This document shows positions 1 through 6,726 of a stretch of 10,541 bases of DNA, in pieces (within the stretch, counting starts at the first letter, position 1; every line of letters starts with the position of its first letter). Position numbers and translations under genes: made by a program. The notes below the pieces were generated by a model that saw nothing but the letters and a program-made list of their open reading frames with translations, made no database searches and was not told where the DNA came from. Origin of the DNA: GCA-2697345 sp049602715 (GTDB taxonomy: Bacteria; Pseudomonadota; Alphaproteobacteria; Rhodobacterales; Rhodobacteraceae); NCBI GenBank assembly GCA_049602715.1, contig JBMYRX010000063.1, positions 1-10,541 on the forward strand. Direction: 5' to 3'.

Positions 1-295
1 GAGTTTGGTAAGGCGGACACCTCCTCCGCCATATAATGGCCATAAGTAATTGATTTATATTAATAATATTTAATTTAAAAAAATCTACCCACCGTTATAC
101 CCACCACAAAGCATCAGATCAAAACAGATAATAGCGTTGTCAGTCTAACAGGGTGACATCCTAGCTTGTCATAAGATTTGTTACCCAGCTTTATATCCGA
201 CTATGGCGGCAAAGTTCACAGATTTAGTGAGTGACGATTAGTGTTTTACAATCTATGTCTAAGCGGTCAAACCGATCGCGGTACCCTTTTTCTAT
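1..295. other. Gene-free left end with hairpin and tandem repeat
   Basis: No convincing gene is seen in this stretch. Bases 12-17 (GGCGGA) and 25-30 (TCCGCC) can form a 6-bp stem around a 7-base loop, a G+C-rich patch unlike the AT-rich DNA after it. Bases 20-31 (CCTCCTCCGCCA) resemble the 3' end of a tRNA-Ser acceptor, but the T-arm that should precede it is absent, so no tRNA is called. Two TACCCACC copies lie at 86-93 and 98-105. A 12-codon frame at 203-241 (MAAKFTDLVSDD) has a start vaguely like that of tyrosine integrases. Open plus-strand frames at the very edge end at 34-36 or 46-48, so the tail of an upstream gene cannot be excluded. Confidence 0.5.
86..105. repeat. Tandem TACCCACC direct repeat (12-bp period)
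   Basis: TACCCACC occurs at 86-93 and again at 98-105, separated by GTTA. The exact 8-base repetition is visible directly. From memory, paired pyrimidine-rich repeats of this sort are common between a tRNA attachment site and the integrase gene of integrated islands, where they may bind the integrase arm domain. That role is inference here because no intact integrase is in the window. Confidence 0.45.
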
Positions 296-1426
296 CTATT
301 TATTCGGGTTTGTGAATTTTATTAACCTACCAGATGAGCCATCTTCCAACACCCAAATCGCACCTTCACCGTCTATTTCGATTTCTCTCACTCTTTTAGA
401 CCAACTGAAGCGTTCAGCCTCAAATGGTTCTCCATTTTTAAAGCCTATTCTAACCAGCGCTTTGCTTTTCAATCCTCCGATAAATGCATTTCCTTTCCAC
501 TCAGAAAATTCATTTCCTTCATAAAACACTAATCCTGATGGAGCTACCGTAGGCACCCAATAAAGTTTTGGCACCATGAATTCGGGTCTTGTTTCATGAA
601 CTGGGATTTTTGCTCCACTATAATGATTGCCTTCCGATACAATTGGCCATCCATAATTTTCACCGGCCACGATTAAATTAAGTTCATCTCCGTGCCTTGG
701 ACCCATTTCATGCGACCACAGCTGACCATTTTTAGCAAATGCTATTCCAAGGGCATTCCTGTGCCCAATTGTCCAAAAAGTCTTTGCAAGGTCACCTTTG
801 TCCTGGAATGGGTTATCCTTAGGTATGGTGCCATCCTCGTTAAGACGAATAATTTTACCTAATGCCTTGTCCCATTGTTGTGCAGGAGTTTGCTCTTGTC
901 GATCGCCAGAAGTAATAAAAATTTTTCTGGCGTGTTCTGTTCCGTCGAGGCCAAATACAATTCTGTGAGAAAAATGCCCTTTCCCTGACCGAGCGGGCGT
1001 TTGCTTCCAAATGACTTCAATATTTTTCAGTTGTGGTTTATCTGACCTCTCTAGTGTGCCTCGTATTACTGTCGCATATCGTGTTTTTCCTTCATCGTCT
1101 GAATCGATGTAAGAAATATAAACTAGTTTATTACTTTTATAATTTGGATGAAGAACGACATCACCTAAACCTCCTTGGCCACCTTCAAAAACCTTTGGAG
1201 TCTCAGATACTAAAGATTGTTCGCCTCTCCTATTTACTAGCCAAAGTTTTCCAGCTTTTGTAGTGATCAATAGGTTGTCGTTGTTAATGAAAGACATTGC
1301 CCAGGGTTTGTTGAATTTAGAAACAACTTCACCTTCTAATCTGCTACCTGCGCTTCCAGTAACAACATTATTTGCCCAGGCATTTGAAGCAAAATTTATT
1401 AGCAATATTAGAATAATCGTACGCAT
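296..1426 (-). CDS. PQQ-dependent sugar dehydrogenase (soluble aldose dehydrogenase family)
   Basis: The protein is a periplasmic six-bladed beta-propeller of the glucose/sorbosone dehydrogenase family, related to E. coli YliI (Asd) and soluble glucose dehydrogenase. Such enzymes oxidise aldose sugars to lactones using PQQ. A start at ATG 1426 gives 376 residues, a normal length. Residues 1-18 form a Sec signal peptide with a likely AWA|NN cleavage site. Visible motifs are GHFSHR (150-155, with the expected catalytic His), TSGDRQ (172-177), GHRN (221-224), HEMGPRHGDELN (239-250, PQQ/calcium region), NYGWP (257-261) and PSG (296-298). A TTG directly upstream (1427-1429) would add one residue; ATG is preferred. 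No strong Shine-Dalgarno sequence precedes it. The gene is divergent from the hydrolase-transport cluster, so a functional link is not implied. No PQQ synthesis gene is in the window, and the sugar substrate cannot be predicted. Confidence 0.93.
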   Translation of the reverse strand: MRTIILILLINFASNAWANNVVTGSAGSRLEGEVVSKFNKPWAMSFINNDNLLITTKAGKLWLVNRRGEQSLVSETPKVFEGGQGGLGDVVLHPNYKSNKLVYISYIDSDDEGKTRYATVIRGTLERSDKPQLKNIEVIWKQTPARSGKGHFSHRIVFGLDGTEHARKIFITSGDRQEQTPAQQWDKALGKIIRLNEDGTIPKDNPFQDKGDLAKTFWTIGHRNALGIAFAKNGQLWSHEMGPRHGDELNLIVAGENYGWPIVSEGNHYSGAKIPVHETRPEFMVPKLYWVPTVAPSGLVFYEGNEFSEWKGNAFIGGLKSKALVRIGFKNGEPFEAERFSWSKRVREIEIDGEGAIWVLEDGSSGRLIKFTNPNK

Positions 1427-1432
1427 CAAAGA

Positions 1433-1460
1433 TTTATACCATAAATTGTACTTATCTCAA
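1433..1460 (-). promoter_or_regulatory. Putative sigma70 promoter of the sugar dehydrogenase gene
   Basis: Read on the minus strand, TTGAGA (1460-1455) and TATAAA (1438-1433) are separated by 16 bases, close to the sigma70 consensus TTGACA-17-TATAAT. The -10 box ends only 6 bases before the ATG at 1426. Transcription would therefore start at or near the start codon, giving a leaderless or nearly leaderless mRNA, which agrees with the missing ribosome-binding site. In AT-rich DNA such matches also arise by chance. Confidence 0.35.
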
Positions 1461-1583
1461 TCTATTAGAAACAGTATAATTAATAAGATGGATGATATTA
1501 TGCAGAAAAAAATATGGTAAATTAAAACACTAGACTATTATACAACGGGAACTATATTTCCGTTCTTACTTACAAAAATTTTA

Positions 1584-1630
1584 TTTAGTGCTGTTGTTTA
1601 ATCAAGTTACTCTTTAGTGCTTTAGTAAAG
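1584..1630. repeat. 9-bp direct repeats and small dyad upstream of the serine hydrolase
   Basis: TTTAGTGCT occurs at 1584-1592 and 1613-1621, offset by 29 bases. It is followed by the inverted repeat CTTTA-G-TAAAG at 1620-1630. The elements lie immediately upstream of the serine hydrolase start in the divergent spacer, where an operator would be expected. A weak hairpin (CGGGAA at 1546-1551 with TTTCCG at 1557-1562) lies nearby. No factor can be named, and chance is possible at this base composition. Confidence 0.3.
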
Positions 1631-1645
1631 TTGGATTGTCTTAAA

Positions 1646-2980
1646 ATGTATTTTGATAAAATAAAATTAGAGAAATTATTACAGGGTGCTTTGAATAGAT
1701 ATAATATTCCAGGTTTAGCGACCTGTGTAATGCACGAGGGAAAAATAATTTACAAATCTGGCTTTGGTTTAAGAAATGTCAGTTCTAGTTCATGCGTCAA
1801 TAGCAAAACTATTTTCGGGGTTGCCTCTATTACAAAATTGGTAACGGCATTAATAATCAAGCAAGCCGAAAATGAAAATATGTTGAAAACGTCTGATTTG
1901 GTATCAGCGTATGTTCCAGATTTGTGTTGCGTACAAAACACCAAAATCGAGATTAGACATCTTTTAAATCATTCTGCTGGATTTCCAGGATTACCAACTC
2001 GGCATAAGTCAACAGACCTATTCAGTTCTAAAATAAACGATGGAATGAAATCTTTTGATGATCTCGTGCGATATTTGAATAAGCTAGATTTTAATATGTT
2101 AGCAGAGCCAGGTAAATTGCTAAGCTACAGCAATGAAGGTTATTGTCTATTGGGTTGTATTATCGAAAGGCTATATAATGACTCCTTTATTTCTGTTGCT
2201 ACAGAAAAAGTTTTTGAACCCTTGAAATTGAGTAGGAGTTTCATTGGGATGAACCAAGCTGAATTTTTTAATAATATTGCAGAGCCACTAGAAGTTGGAA
2301 AGAAAAACACAAACTTTGCGCCAATACAATATTGGGACGCTCCATTATTTTATTCTGCTGGAGGTTTAATGACTACAGTCGAGGATATGAGTCTTTTAAT
2401 ATCCCATATTGGTAGCCTTGGTTCCTTTGGTACTTCTGAACCATTAACTGATAATAGAATCCCAGTGACATCACGTAATTGTAAGAGATATTTATATGGC
2501 TCTGGACTTGAGATAGATTTGTTGGATAACAGTAACACATTAATTTGGCACACTGGTCAGCGTCCAGGTATTTCGAGTTTTGTAGGTTATCTGAAAGAGT
2601 TAAGGTTATCGGTTGCTTTAGCAATAAATATTGCTGACGCGCCTACCGCTCGTTTTGGCCGAAATATTTTCAAGGAGTTCCTTCAAAATCGAATCGAACT
2701 TGTTAAACTTCAATGGCCACCAAAAGTTGACCAAAATCATTTTAAAAACGATGATCTCTCAAATTTTACGGGAATTTATGGTTCCTTAGAAATGGGTAAT
2801 TTTAATGTGTTCGAAAAAGAGAAAAAGTTATTTTTACAATATTCTGAAACTTTAGAGGAGTTTAAATTTTCTAGCTCTAAAAACGGAAATGTTGGTGAAC
2901 ACACCTTTAAGTTTCTTTTTTCCCAAGATCAAAGAGCTGATGCTTTAGCATTGGATTTAAGAGTGTTTCCACTAAAATAA
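1646..2980 (+). CDS. Beta-lactamase-family serine hydrolase (class C / MlrB-like fold), cytoplasmic
   Basis: The protein belongs to the serine beta-lactamase / penicillin-binding-protein-like hydrolase family (Pfam Beta-lactamase), which includes esterases, D-aminopeptidases and the peptidase MlrB. From ATG 1646 it has 444 residues. The nucleophile motif SITK is at 61-64, the second motif YSN at 161-163, and a third motif HTG at 302-304 replaces the KTG of true beta-lactamases, as is common in esterase and peptidase members. From about residue 374 (FTGIYGSLEMGNF) a small beta-rich C-terminal domain follows, of the kind often appended to this family. There is no signal peptide or lipobox, so the enzyme is predicted to be cytoplasmic, which argues against cell-wall or antibiotic hydrolysis. 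A TTG at 1631 would add five residues; neither start has a clear ribosome-binding site. With the M81 peptidase and peptide importer downstream, a role in hydrolysing an imported peptide or amide is inferred. The substrate is unknown. Confidence 0.88.
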   Translation: MYFDKIKLEKLLQGALNRYNIPGLATCVMHEGKIIYKSGFGLRNVSSSSCVNSKTIFGVASITKLVTALIIKQAENENMLKTSDLVSAYVPDLCCVQNTKIEIRHLLNHSAGFPGLPTRHKSTDLFSSKINDGMKSFDDLVRYLNKLDFNMLAEPGKLLSYSNEGYCLLGCIIERLYNDSFISVATEKVFEPLKLSRSFIGMNQAEFFNNIAEPLEVGKKNTNFAPIQYWDAPLFYSAGGLMTTVEDMSLLISHIGSLGSFGTSEPLTDNRIPVTSRNCKRYLYGSGLEIDLLDNSNTLIWHTGQRPGISSFVGYLKELRLSVALAINIADAPTARFGRNIFKEFLQNRIELVKLQWPPKVDQNHFKNDDLSNFTGIYGSLEMGNFNVFEKEKKLFLQYSETLEEFKFSSSKNGNVGEHTFKFLFSQDQRADALALDLRVFPLK

Positions 2981-3010
2981 AAAATATTTAACCCCTACTA
3001 TTATGATAAT

Positions 3011-3030
3011 TTGGTATAGATCTATATCAA
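3011..3030. promoter_or_regulatory. 20-bp dyad, candidate operator upstream of the M81 gene
   Basis: TTGGTATAGATCTATATCAA is an almost perfect palindrome. Nine of ten base pairs match, including a perfect 12-bp core (TATAGATCTATA), and the one exception is a G/T pair. It lies 30 bp after the serine hydrolase stop and 161 bp before the M81 start. The dyad has essentially no loop and no following U-run, so it fits a dimeric repressor or activator site better than a terminator. The cognate regulator is not in the window. Confidence 0.45.
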
Positions 3031-3129
3031 AGTGGCATTTCCCAAGGCTTTTTTATTGAGTTATAAATATATGTATAAGTGTCATATCTAAAATTTTGAA
3101 TGAAGACACAATATCTATATGCGTGACCT

Positions 3130-3158
3130 TTTCAAAAATTTTAAGATTTAGATATAAA
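3130..3158 (+). promoter_or_regulatory. Weak putative promoter of the M81 gene
   Basis: TTTCAA (3130-3135) and TATAAA (3153-3158) are separated by 17 bases. The -10 matches the sigma70 consensus at 5 of 6 positions, but the -35 matches at only 3 of 6. Initiation near 3165 would leave a leader of about 27 bases before ATG 3192. The surrounding AT-rich sequence makes this a tentative call. Confidence 0.22.
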
Positions 3159-3191
3159 AAAATAAACTCTATCAACTTTGGGAAATAGCCT

Positions 3192-4742
3192 ATGCCATCT
3201 AGTAAACGTCCTCAGATTGCTATTCTAGGGTTCTCCTTGGAGGCCAATAGATCTGCTCCTGTCTCAGATAAAAAAGCTTTTACAGAAACTCATTATCTTG
3301 ATTCCGAGGGAATTAGGAAAGAGTTAGACGGAGATTTCGGAGGAGTGAGGGCTGATATTCATGGTTTCTGTCAACAAATGGATAAAAATGGGGTTTGGGA
3401 TGCTGTCCCTATCACTATAGCTGAAGCACCACCTGGTGGCCCAGCAGATCACAAGTTTTTCATGGAATTCCTGGAAGAAGTCCGCACTGGTTTGATCTGT
3501 GCCGGTGAAGTTGATGGAGTGATCATTAGTGAACATGGAGCTGGTTTAACGACTGAAGAGGATGATCCGGATGGCGTAGTGTTCTCTCTTGTACGTGAAA
3601 TTGTTGGTCCTGACGTACCAATTATTGCAATTTTAGATTTACATGGCCATGTAACGGAGCGAATGCACAGTTCTGTAGATATTTTAATTTCATATCTTAC
3701 AAACCCGCATATTGATCAATTTGAAAGAGGGTTAGAAGCAGCAGATCATATGTTATTGATGCTTAATGGAACCAAAACGACTAGTTCTTTCATAAAGGTT
3801 CCAATGATTTCTCCATCTGTAAGTTTGTTGACCGACAAAGGGTCTTATGCAGAGCTTATAAGAATTGGCCAGGAGATCTTAAAAAATAATAAAGATCATA
3901 TTTTGAATATTTCAATTCTTGGAGGATTTGCACCTGCAAACGCTGAGACAAATGGAATGTCAATCGTCGTGACTGGTAAAGCGCAACACTTAGACAGTAA
4001 AAGGATTGTCGAAGAAACTGCATTTTTTCTAGCAAAATCGGCTTGGAGAGACAGAAAGAAGTATACGACGAATTTAATAACGTTGAATGATATGATTGCA
4101 CTTTCTAAAAAAGTTGTTTCTGATCCTAATGAGCCTCAAATAATAATTGCTGACGTTGCAGATAATCCTGGTGGTGGAGGTCGAGGTAATACACTTTATG
4201 CTTTAAAAAGAATGCTTAAGGAAAAAATTGGAAATGCTACCTTAGGAATGATTGTAGATGCGGATCTCGCAAAAGATGCTCATACAACTGGTATAGGAAA
4301 AAAATTTAAGGCTATATTTAACCGAAACGAAAAAACTAAATTTTCAGAAAAATATGAGGTAGATGCGTTAGTGATCTCTCTCGCCAAAGGAAACTGTGTG
4401 GGACGAAGAGGTACATATGCCAATCGTAGGGTTGACTTAGGTTTTTGTGCCCTTTTACGAATAGATGGAATTACTGTCGCAGTTTCTAGTGGACGTCATC
4501 AGCTGGCTGACCCAGAATTTATAGAACGGCTAGGAGTTGATCTATCTTCGGTAAGGGTTCTTGTAGTAAAGTCACGTGGTCATTTTAGAGCTGGTTTTGA
4601 TGAATTTTTCAATCCAAATCAGATATTTGAAGTTGATTTACCAGGTTTGACAACCCCGAACCTTTATCAATTAGATTTGTCTAGGGTTCCGCGACCAATA
4701 TTTCCCTTGGATACGGATATGAGTTGGCAGCCGCCGAAGTAG
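3192..4742 (+). CDS. M81-family metallopeptidase (MlrC-like)
   Basis: This is a full-length (516 residues) two-domain protein of the M81/MlrC family (Pfam MlrC N- and C-terminal domains). The namesake is the Sphingomonas microcystinase C, a zinc hydrolase acting on linear peptide products; most relatives have no known substrate. The N-terminal domain shows FSLEANRSAP (14-23, the family's E-x-N motif), EHGAG (114-118), DLHGH (149-153) and TNPHID (170-175). The Glu, His and Asp in these motifs are the likely metal ligands. The C-terminal domain shows DNPGGGGRGNT (324-334), KSRGHFRAGF (460-469) and PRPIFPLD (500-507). DLHGH and EHGAG differ from the DLHAN and LHGAM I remember in most relatives. 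There is no signal peptide, so the protein is cytoplasmic. ATG 3192 follows GGGAAA at a usable distance. It lies between a serine hydrolase and a peptide ABC importer on the same strand, supporting a role in degrading the imported compound (inference). Confidence 0.92.
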   Translation: MPSSKRPQIAILGFSLEANRSAPVSDKKAFTETHYLDSEGIRKELDGDFGGVRADIHGFCQQMDKNGVWDAVPITIAEAPPGGPADHKFFMEFLEEVRTGLICAGEVDGVIISEHGAGLTTEEDDPDGVVFSLVREIVGPDVPIIAILDLHGHVTERMHSSVDILISYLTNPHIDQFERGLEAADHMLLMLNGTKTTSSFIKVPMISPSVSLLTDKGSYAELIRIGQEILKNNKDHILNISILGGFAPANAETNGMSIVVTGKAQHLDSKRIVEETAFFLAKSAWRDRKKYTTNLITLNDMIALSKKVVSDPNEPQIIIADVADNPGGGGRGNTLYALKRMLKEKIGNATLGMIVDADLAKDAHTTGIGKKFKAIFNRNEKTKFSEKYEVDALVISLAKGNCVGRRGTYANRRVDLGFCALLRIDGITVAVSSGRHQLADPEFIERLGVDLSSVRVLVVKSRGHFRAGFDEFFNPNQIFEVDLPGLTTPNLYQLDLSRVPRPIFPLDTDMSWQPPK

Positions 4743-4907
4743 TGTAATGTTGTAAGTTCTCATATAACTTCTTTCTGAATGTATTTTTAAGCCAAAATCA
4801 AGTTCTGATAACATTATGTTAATAATGCATAGTTGCATGTAGAAATGGCATTTTACAGGGGTAGGGATGTGATTTAGCGTTGAATTATATATTTTTTATA
4901 TACTTTA

Positions 4908-4943
4908 AAACTCTTTGTAAAAAGTTTGAAAAAGAATTTTCAA
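4908..4943. promoter_or_regulatory. Two overlapping inverted repeats upstream of the binding-protein gene
   Basis: AAACTCTTT (4908-4916) and AAAAAGTTT (4919-4927) pair with one mismatch around a 2-base centre. TTGAAAA (4926-4932) and TTTTCAA (4937-4943) pair perfectly around AGAA. The elements lie about 70-100 bp before ATG 5010, where operator or promoter elements are expected. The 267-bp spacer is A/T-rich with long A runs, so chance symmetry is likely enough that confidence is low. No convincing -35/-10 pair was found, and no U-tailed terminator is evident after the M81 stop. Confidence 0.25.
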
Positions 4944-5009
4944 CATAGGCTAAGGGTTCAAAAAAAAAGAATATTTATATATTGAATAGAAAATTTTTGG
5001 GAGAGAATA

Positions 5010-6614
5010 ATGTTAATAAAAGAAAGACTAATAAAGATTGTAAGTGCTTTCATTTTCGGAGTTGTAGTGTTATTTACTTTTTTACCTACTGCATTTGCGG
5101 GTACGCCCGTTAAAGGTGGATCAGTAGTATATTTATCTTCGAAAATACCAAGCCTTAACCCACTTCATTCTGCGTATGAGGTAGGTCTTGTGACTTCACA
5201 GATATTCGCAAGCCCCGTAAGGATGGATGAAAACAACGAAATAGCACCGTACCTTGCAGAAAGCTGGACTATATCACCTGATGGTAAAACATATACGTTT
5301 AATCTAGCAAAAAACGCAAAGTTCCATGACGGTAATCCTGTAACTTCTGAGGATCTCGCATTTTCAATTGACGTTGTTTTAAAACATCATAGGTTTGGAA
5401 AACAGATGTTTGGTCCAATAACAGGTTATGAATTCCCTGATAAAAATACTCTTGTAGTAAATCTTTCAAAGGCACACGGGCCTCTACTTTTAGCTGCCAC
5501 AACGCCAAGACAACTACCTGTAATGCCGAAACATGTATATGGGAATTCTGATGATTTTATGAAACAAGAAGCCCATAGTAATCCTGTGGGGTCAGGGCCT
5601 TTTGTAATTAGTGACAGAAAAACTGATGAATACGTGTCGATTGCTCGAAATGAAAATCATTTTGTTGATGGTCTACCATACCTCGATAGTATTACTTATT
5701 TGAATGTGGGAGATAAGACAGCAAAAAGAATTGGACTAAGGAAAAACCAATTTCAGCTTGCGAGAACAGACTCTGTAATGCGGTTCAGTGATATTAAAGA
5801 GTTCTCAAAAATTGATCATCTTGAGTTAGCTCCATATGAAGGGATAGCCGGAGGTGCAATAGTTTTAGAATTTAACAATCGAACTGAGAAATTAAGTAAT
5901 AAGAAAGTCCGTCAAGCTATTGCTTACGCAGTTGATCGTTCAAAGCTTTCGAATGTTTTGCATAGTGGTTACACTGTTCCTTCAAGATCACCGATGCCAG
6001 CTACTAATGTTTTCTTTAATGATAAGTTGCAAGGGTATCCGCTAGATTTAGATAAGGCAAATAGCTTATTAGATGAAGCTGGGTATCCTAAAGGATCAGA
6101 TGGTATGCGTTTTGAATTGAATTTAATTTTCATTGCACAGCCATTTATGCCAGACTTTAACACGATGCCAGCTGAGTTCGTGGCTGCATCTCTTAAGAAA
6201 ATTGGGATTAAAGTAAAACTCGAACCGCTTCAAGGTTTTGCGGGTTGGGCTGAACGCAGTGCTGCTTGGGATTTTGATATGTCAATAAACTGGCCTGGCG
6301 ATAAAACTGATCCAGCTATCGGTGTGAGTCGTCTATATGTCTGTGATAATATTAAGAATCAGGCTTATACTAATACATCTGGTTATTGTAATGCTGAGGT
6401 TGATAAGATCTTTGCGGCTGCAGCAGAAGAAGCAAATATGCAGAAGCGTACTGAGTTGTATTATGAGGTACAGGATATTCTCTTGGAAGAAATGCCAATG
6501 CTTTGGATGTTTGATACACCGAGCCTTTTCCTTCGGCATAAAGATTTATTCTTTCCAGCGTATGGAACTGCAGAAAATTGGGATGTCATGTACTGGACAA
6601 AAGAACAAAACTAA
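5010..6614 (+). CDS. Peptide ABC transporter substrate-binding protein (SBP family 5, DppA/OppA-type)
   Basis: This is the periplasmic receptor of the importer encoded downstream. Residues 1-30 form a Sec signal peptide: Lys/Arg start, hydrophobic 11-27, likely cleavage AFA|GT. There is no lipobox cysteine, so the mature protein should be a free periplasmic protein rather than a lipoprotein. The family 5 signature is clear: IAPYLAESW (78-86), DGKTYTFNL (91-99), then KFHDG and VTSEDLAFSI to residue 120. A later KKVRQAIAYAVDR block and the conserved C-terminal MLWMFDTPSL region complete it. The total of 534 residues is normal. A good Shine-Dalgarno sequence (GGGAGAG, 4999-5005) fixes ATG 5010. 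Family members bind di- and oligopeptides, nickel, opines or glycosides. The hydrolase neighbours favour a peptide-like ligand, but that is inference. A hairpin follows the stop codon. Confidence 0.94.
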   Translation: MLIKERLIKIVSAFIFGVVVLFTFLPTAFAGTPVKGGSVVYLSSKIPSLNPLHSAYEVGLVTSQIFASPVRMDENNEIAPYLAESWTISPDGKTYTFNLAKNAKFHDGNPVTSEDLAFSIDVVLKHHRFGKQMFGPITGYEFPDKNTLVVNLSKAHGPLLLAATTPRQLPVMPKHVYGNSDDFMKQEAHSNPVGSGPFVISDRKTDEYVSIARNENHFVDGLPYLDSITYLNVGDKTAKRIGLRKNQFQLARTDSVMRFSDIKEFSKIDHLELAPYEGIAGGAIVLEFNNRTEKLSNKKVRQAIAYAVDRSKLSNVLHSGYTVPSRSPMPATNVFFNDKLQGYPLDLDKANSLLDEAGYPKGSDGMRFELNLIFIAQPFMPDFNTMPAEFVAASLKKIGIKVKLEPLQGFAGWAERSAAWDFDMSINWPGDKTDPAIGVSRLYVCDNIKNQAYTNTSGYCNAEVDKIFAAAAEEANMQKRTELYYEVQDILLEEMPMLWMFDTPSLFLRHKDLFFPAYGTAENWDVMYWTKEQN

Positions 6615-6634
6615 GTTTGTTAATTTAAATGTTC

Positions 6635-6663
6635 GAGTGAATCCAATTTATTTGGGTTCACTC
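6635..6663 (+). terminator. Strong hairpin after the binding-protein gene (attenuator or mRNA-stabilising)
   Basis: GAGTGAATCCAA (6635-6646) pairs along all 12 bases with TTGGGTTCACTC (6652-6663), including one G-U pair, around the loop TTTAT. It begins 20 bases after the binding-protein stop. A run of six T lies at 6674-6679, ten bases past the stem, too far for a textbook intrinsic terminator. The likely role is a partial terminator or a barrier to 3' exonuclease decay that keeps binding-protein mRNA more abundant than permease and ATPase mRNA, a common arrangement in ABC import operons. Confidence 0.65.
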
Positions 6664-6709
6664 ATTTACTAAATTTTTTATAAATCTTAGATTGGCAGTT
6701 ACTTTGCAT

Positions 6710-6715
6710 TATACT
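6710..6715 (+). promoter_or_regulatory. Possible -10 element before the first permease
   Basis: TATACT (6710-6715) is one base from the sigma70 -10 consensus and lies 11 bases before ATG 6727. A TTGGCA at 6692-6697 resembles a -35 box, but the spacer is only 12 bases, too short for a normal promoter. A secondary promoter after the hairpin is possible but unproven. Confidence 0.18.
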
Positions 6716-6726
6716 AGTGTGAACAG

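Noticed and set aside
1..31. 3' end of a tRNA-Ser, or a complete small RNA
   Set aside because: The acceptor-like end CCTCCTCCGCCA is present, but the bases before it cannot form a T-stem and lack the GTTCGA-type loop. Reading the 12-30 stem as an anticodon arm also fails because position 33 would be A rather than T.
231..524. Plus-strand 97-codon reading frame
   Set aside because: It lies mostly antisense to the sugar dehydrogenase, which has clear family motifs; the product shows no domain and no ribosome-binding site.
1631..1645. TTG start for the serine hydrolase
   Set aside because: It would add only five residues, no proper Shine-Dalgarno spacing is seen, and the bases just upstream form a small palindrome. 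ATG 1646 is preferred, though the TTG cannot be excluded.
4743..4800. Terminator after the M81 gene
   Set aside because: AAGTT/AACTT around 4755-4771 forms only a 5-bp stem without a proper U-run, too weak to call.
6337..6672. 111-codon plus-strand frame overlapping the binding-protein 3' end
   Set aside because: It is an out-of-frame shadow of the binding-protein gene and runs through the hairpin; the basic, low-complexity product has no recognisable domain.
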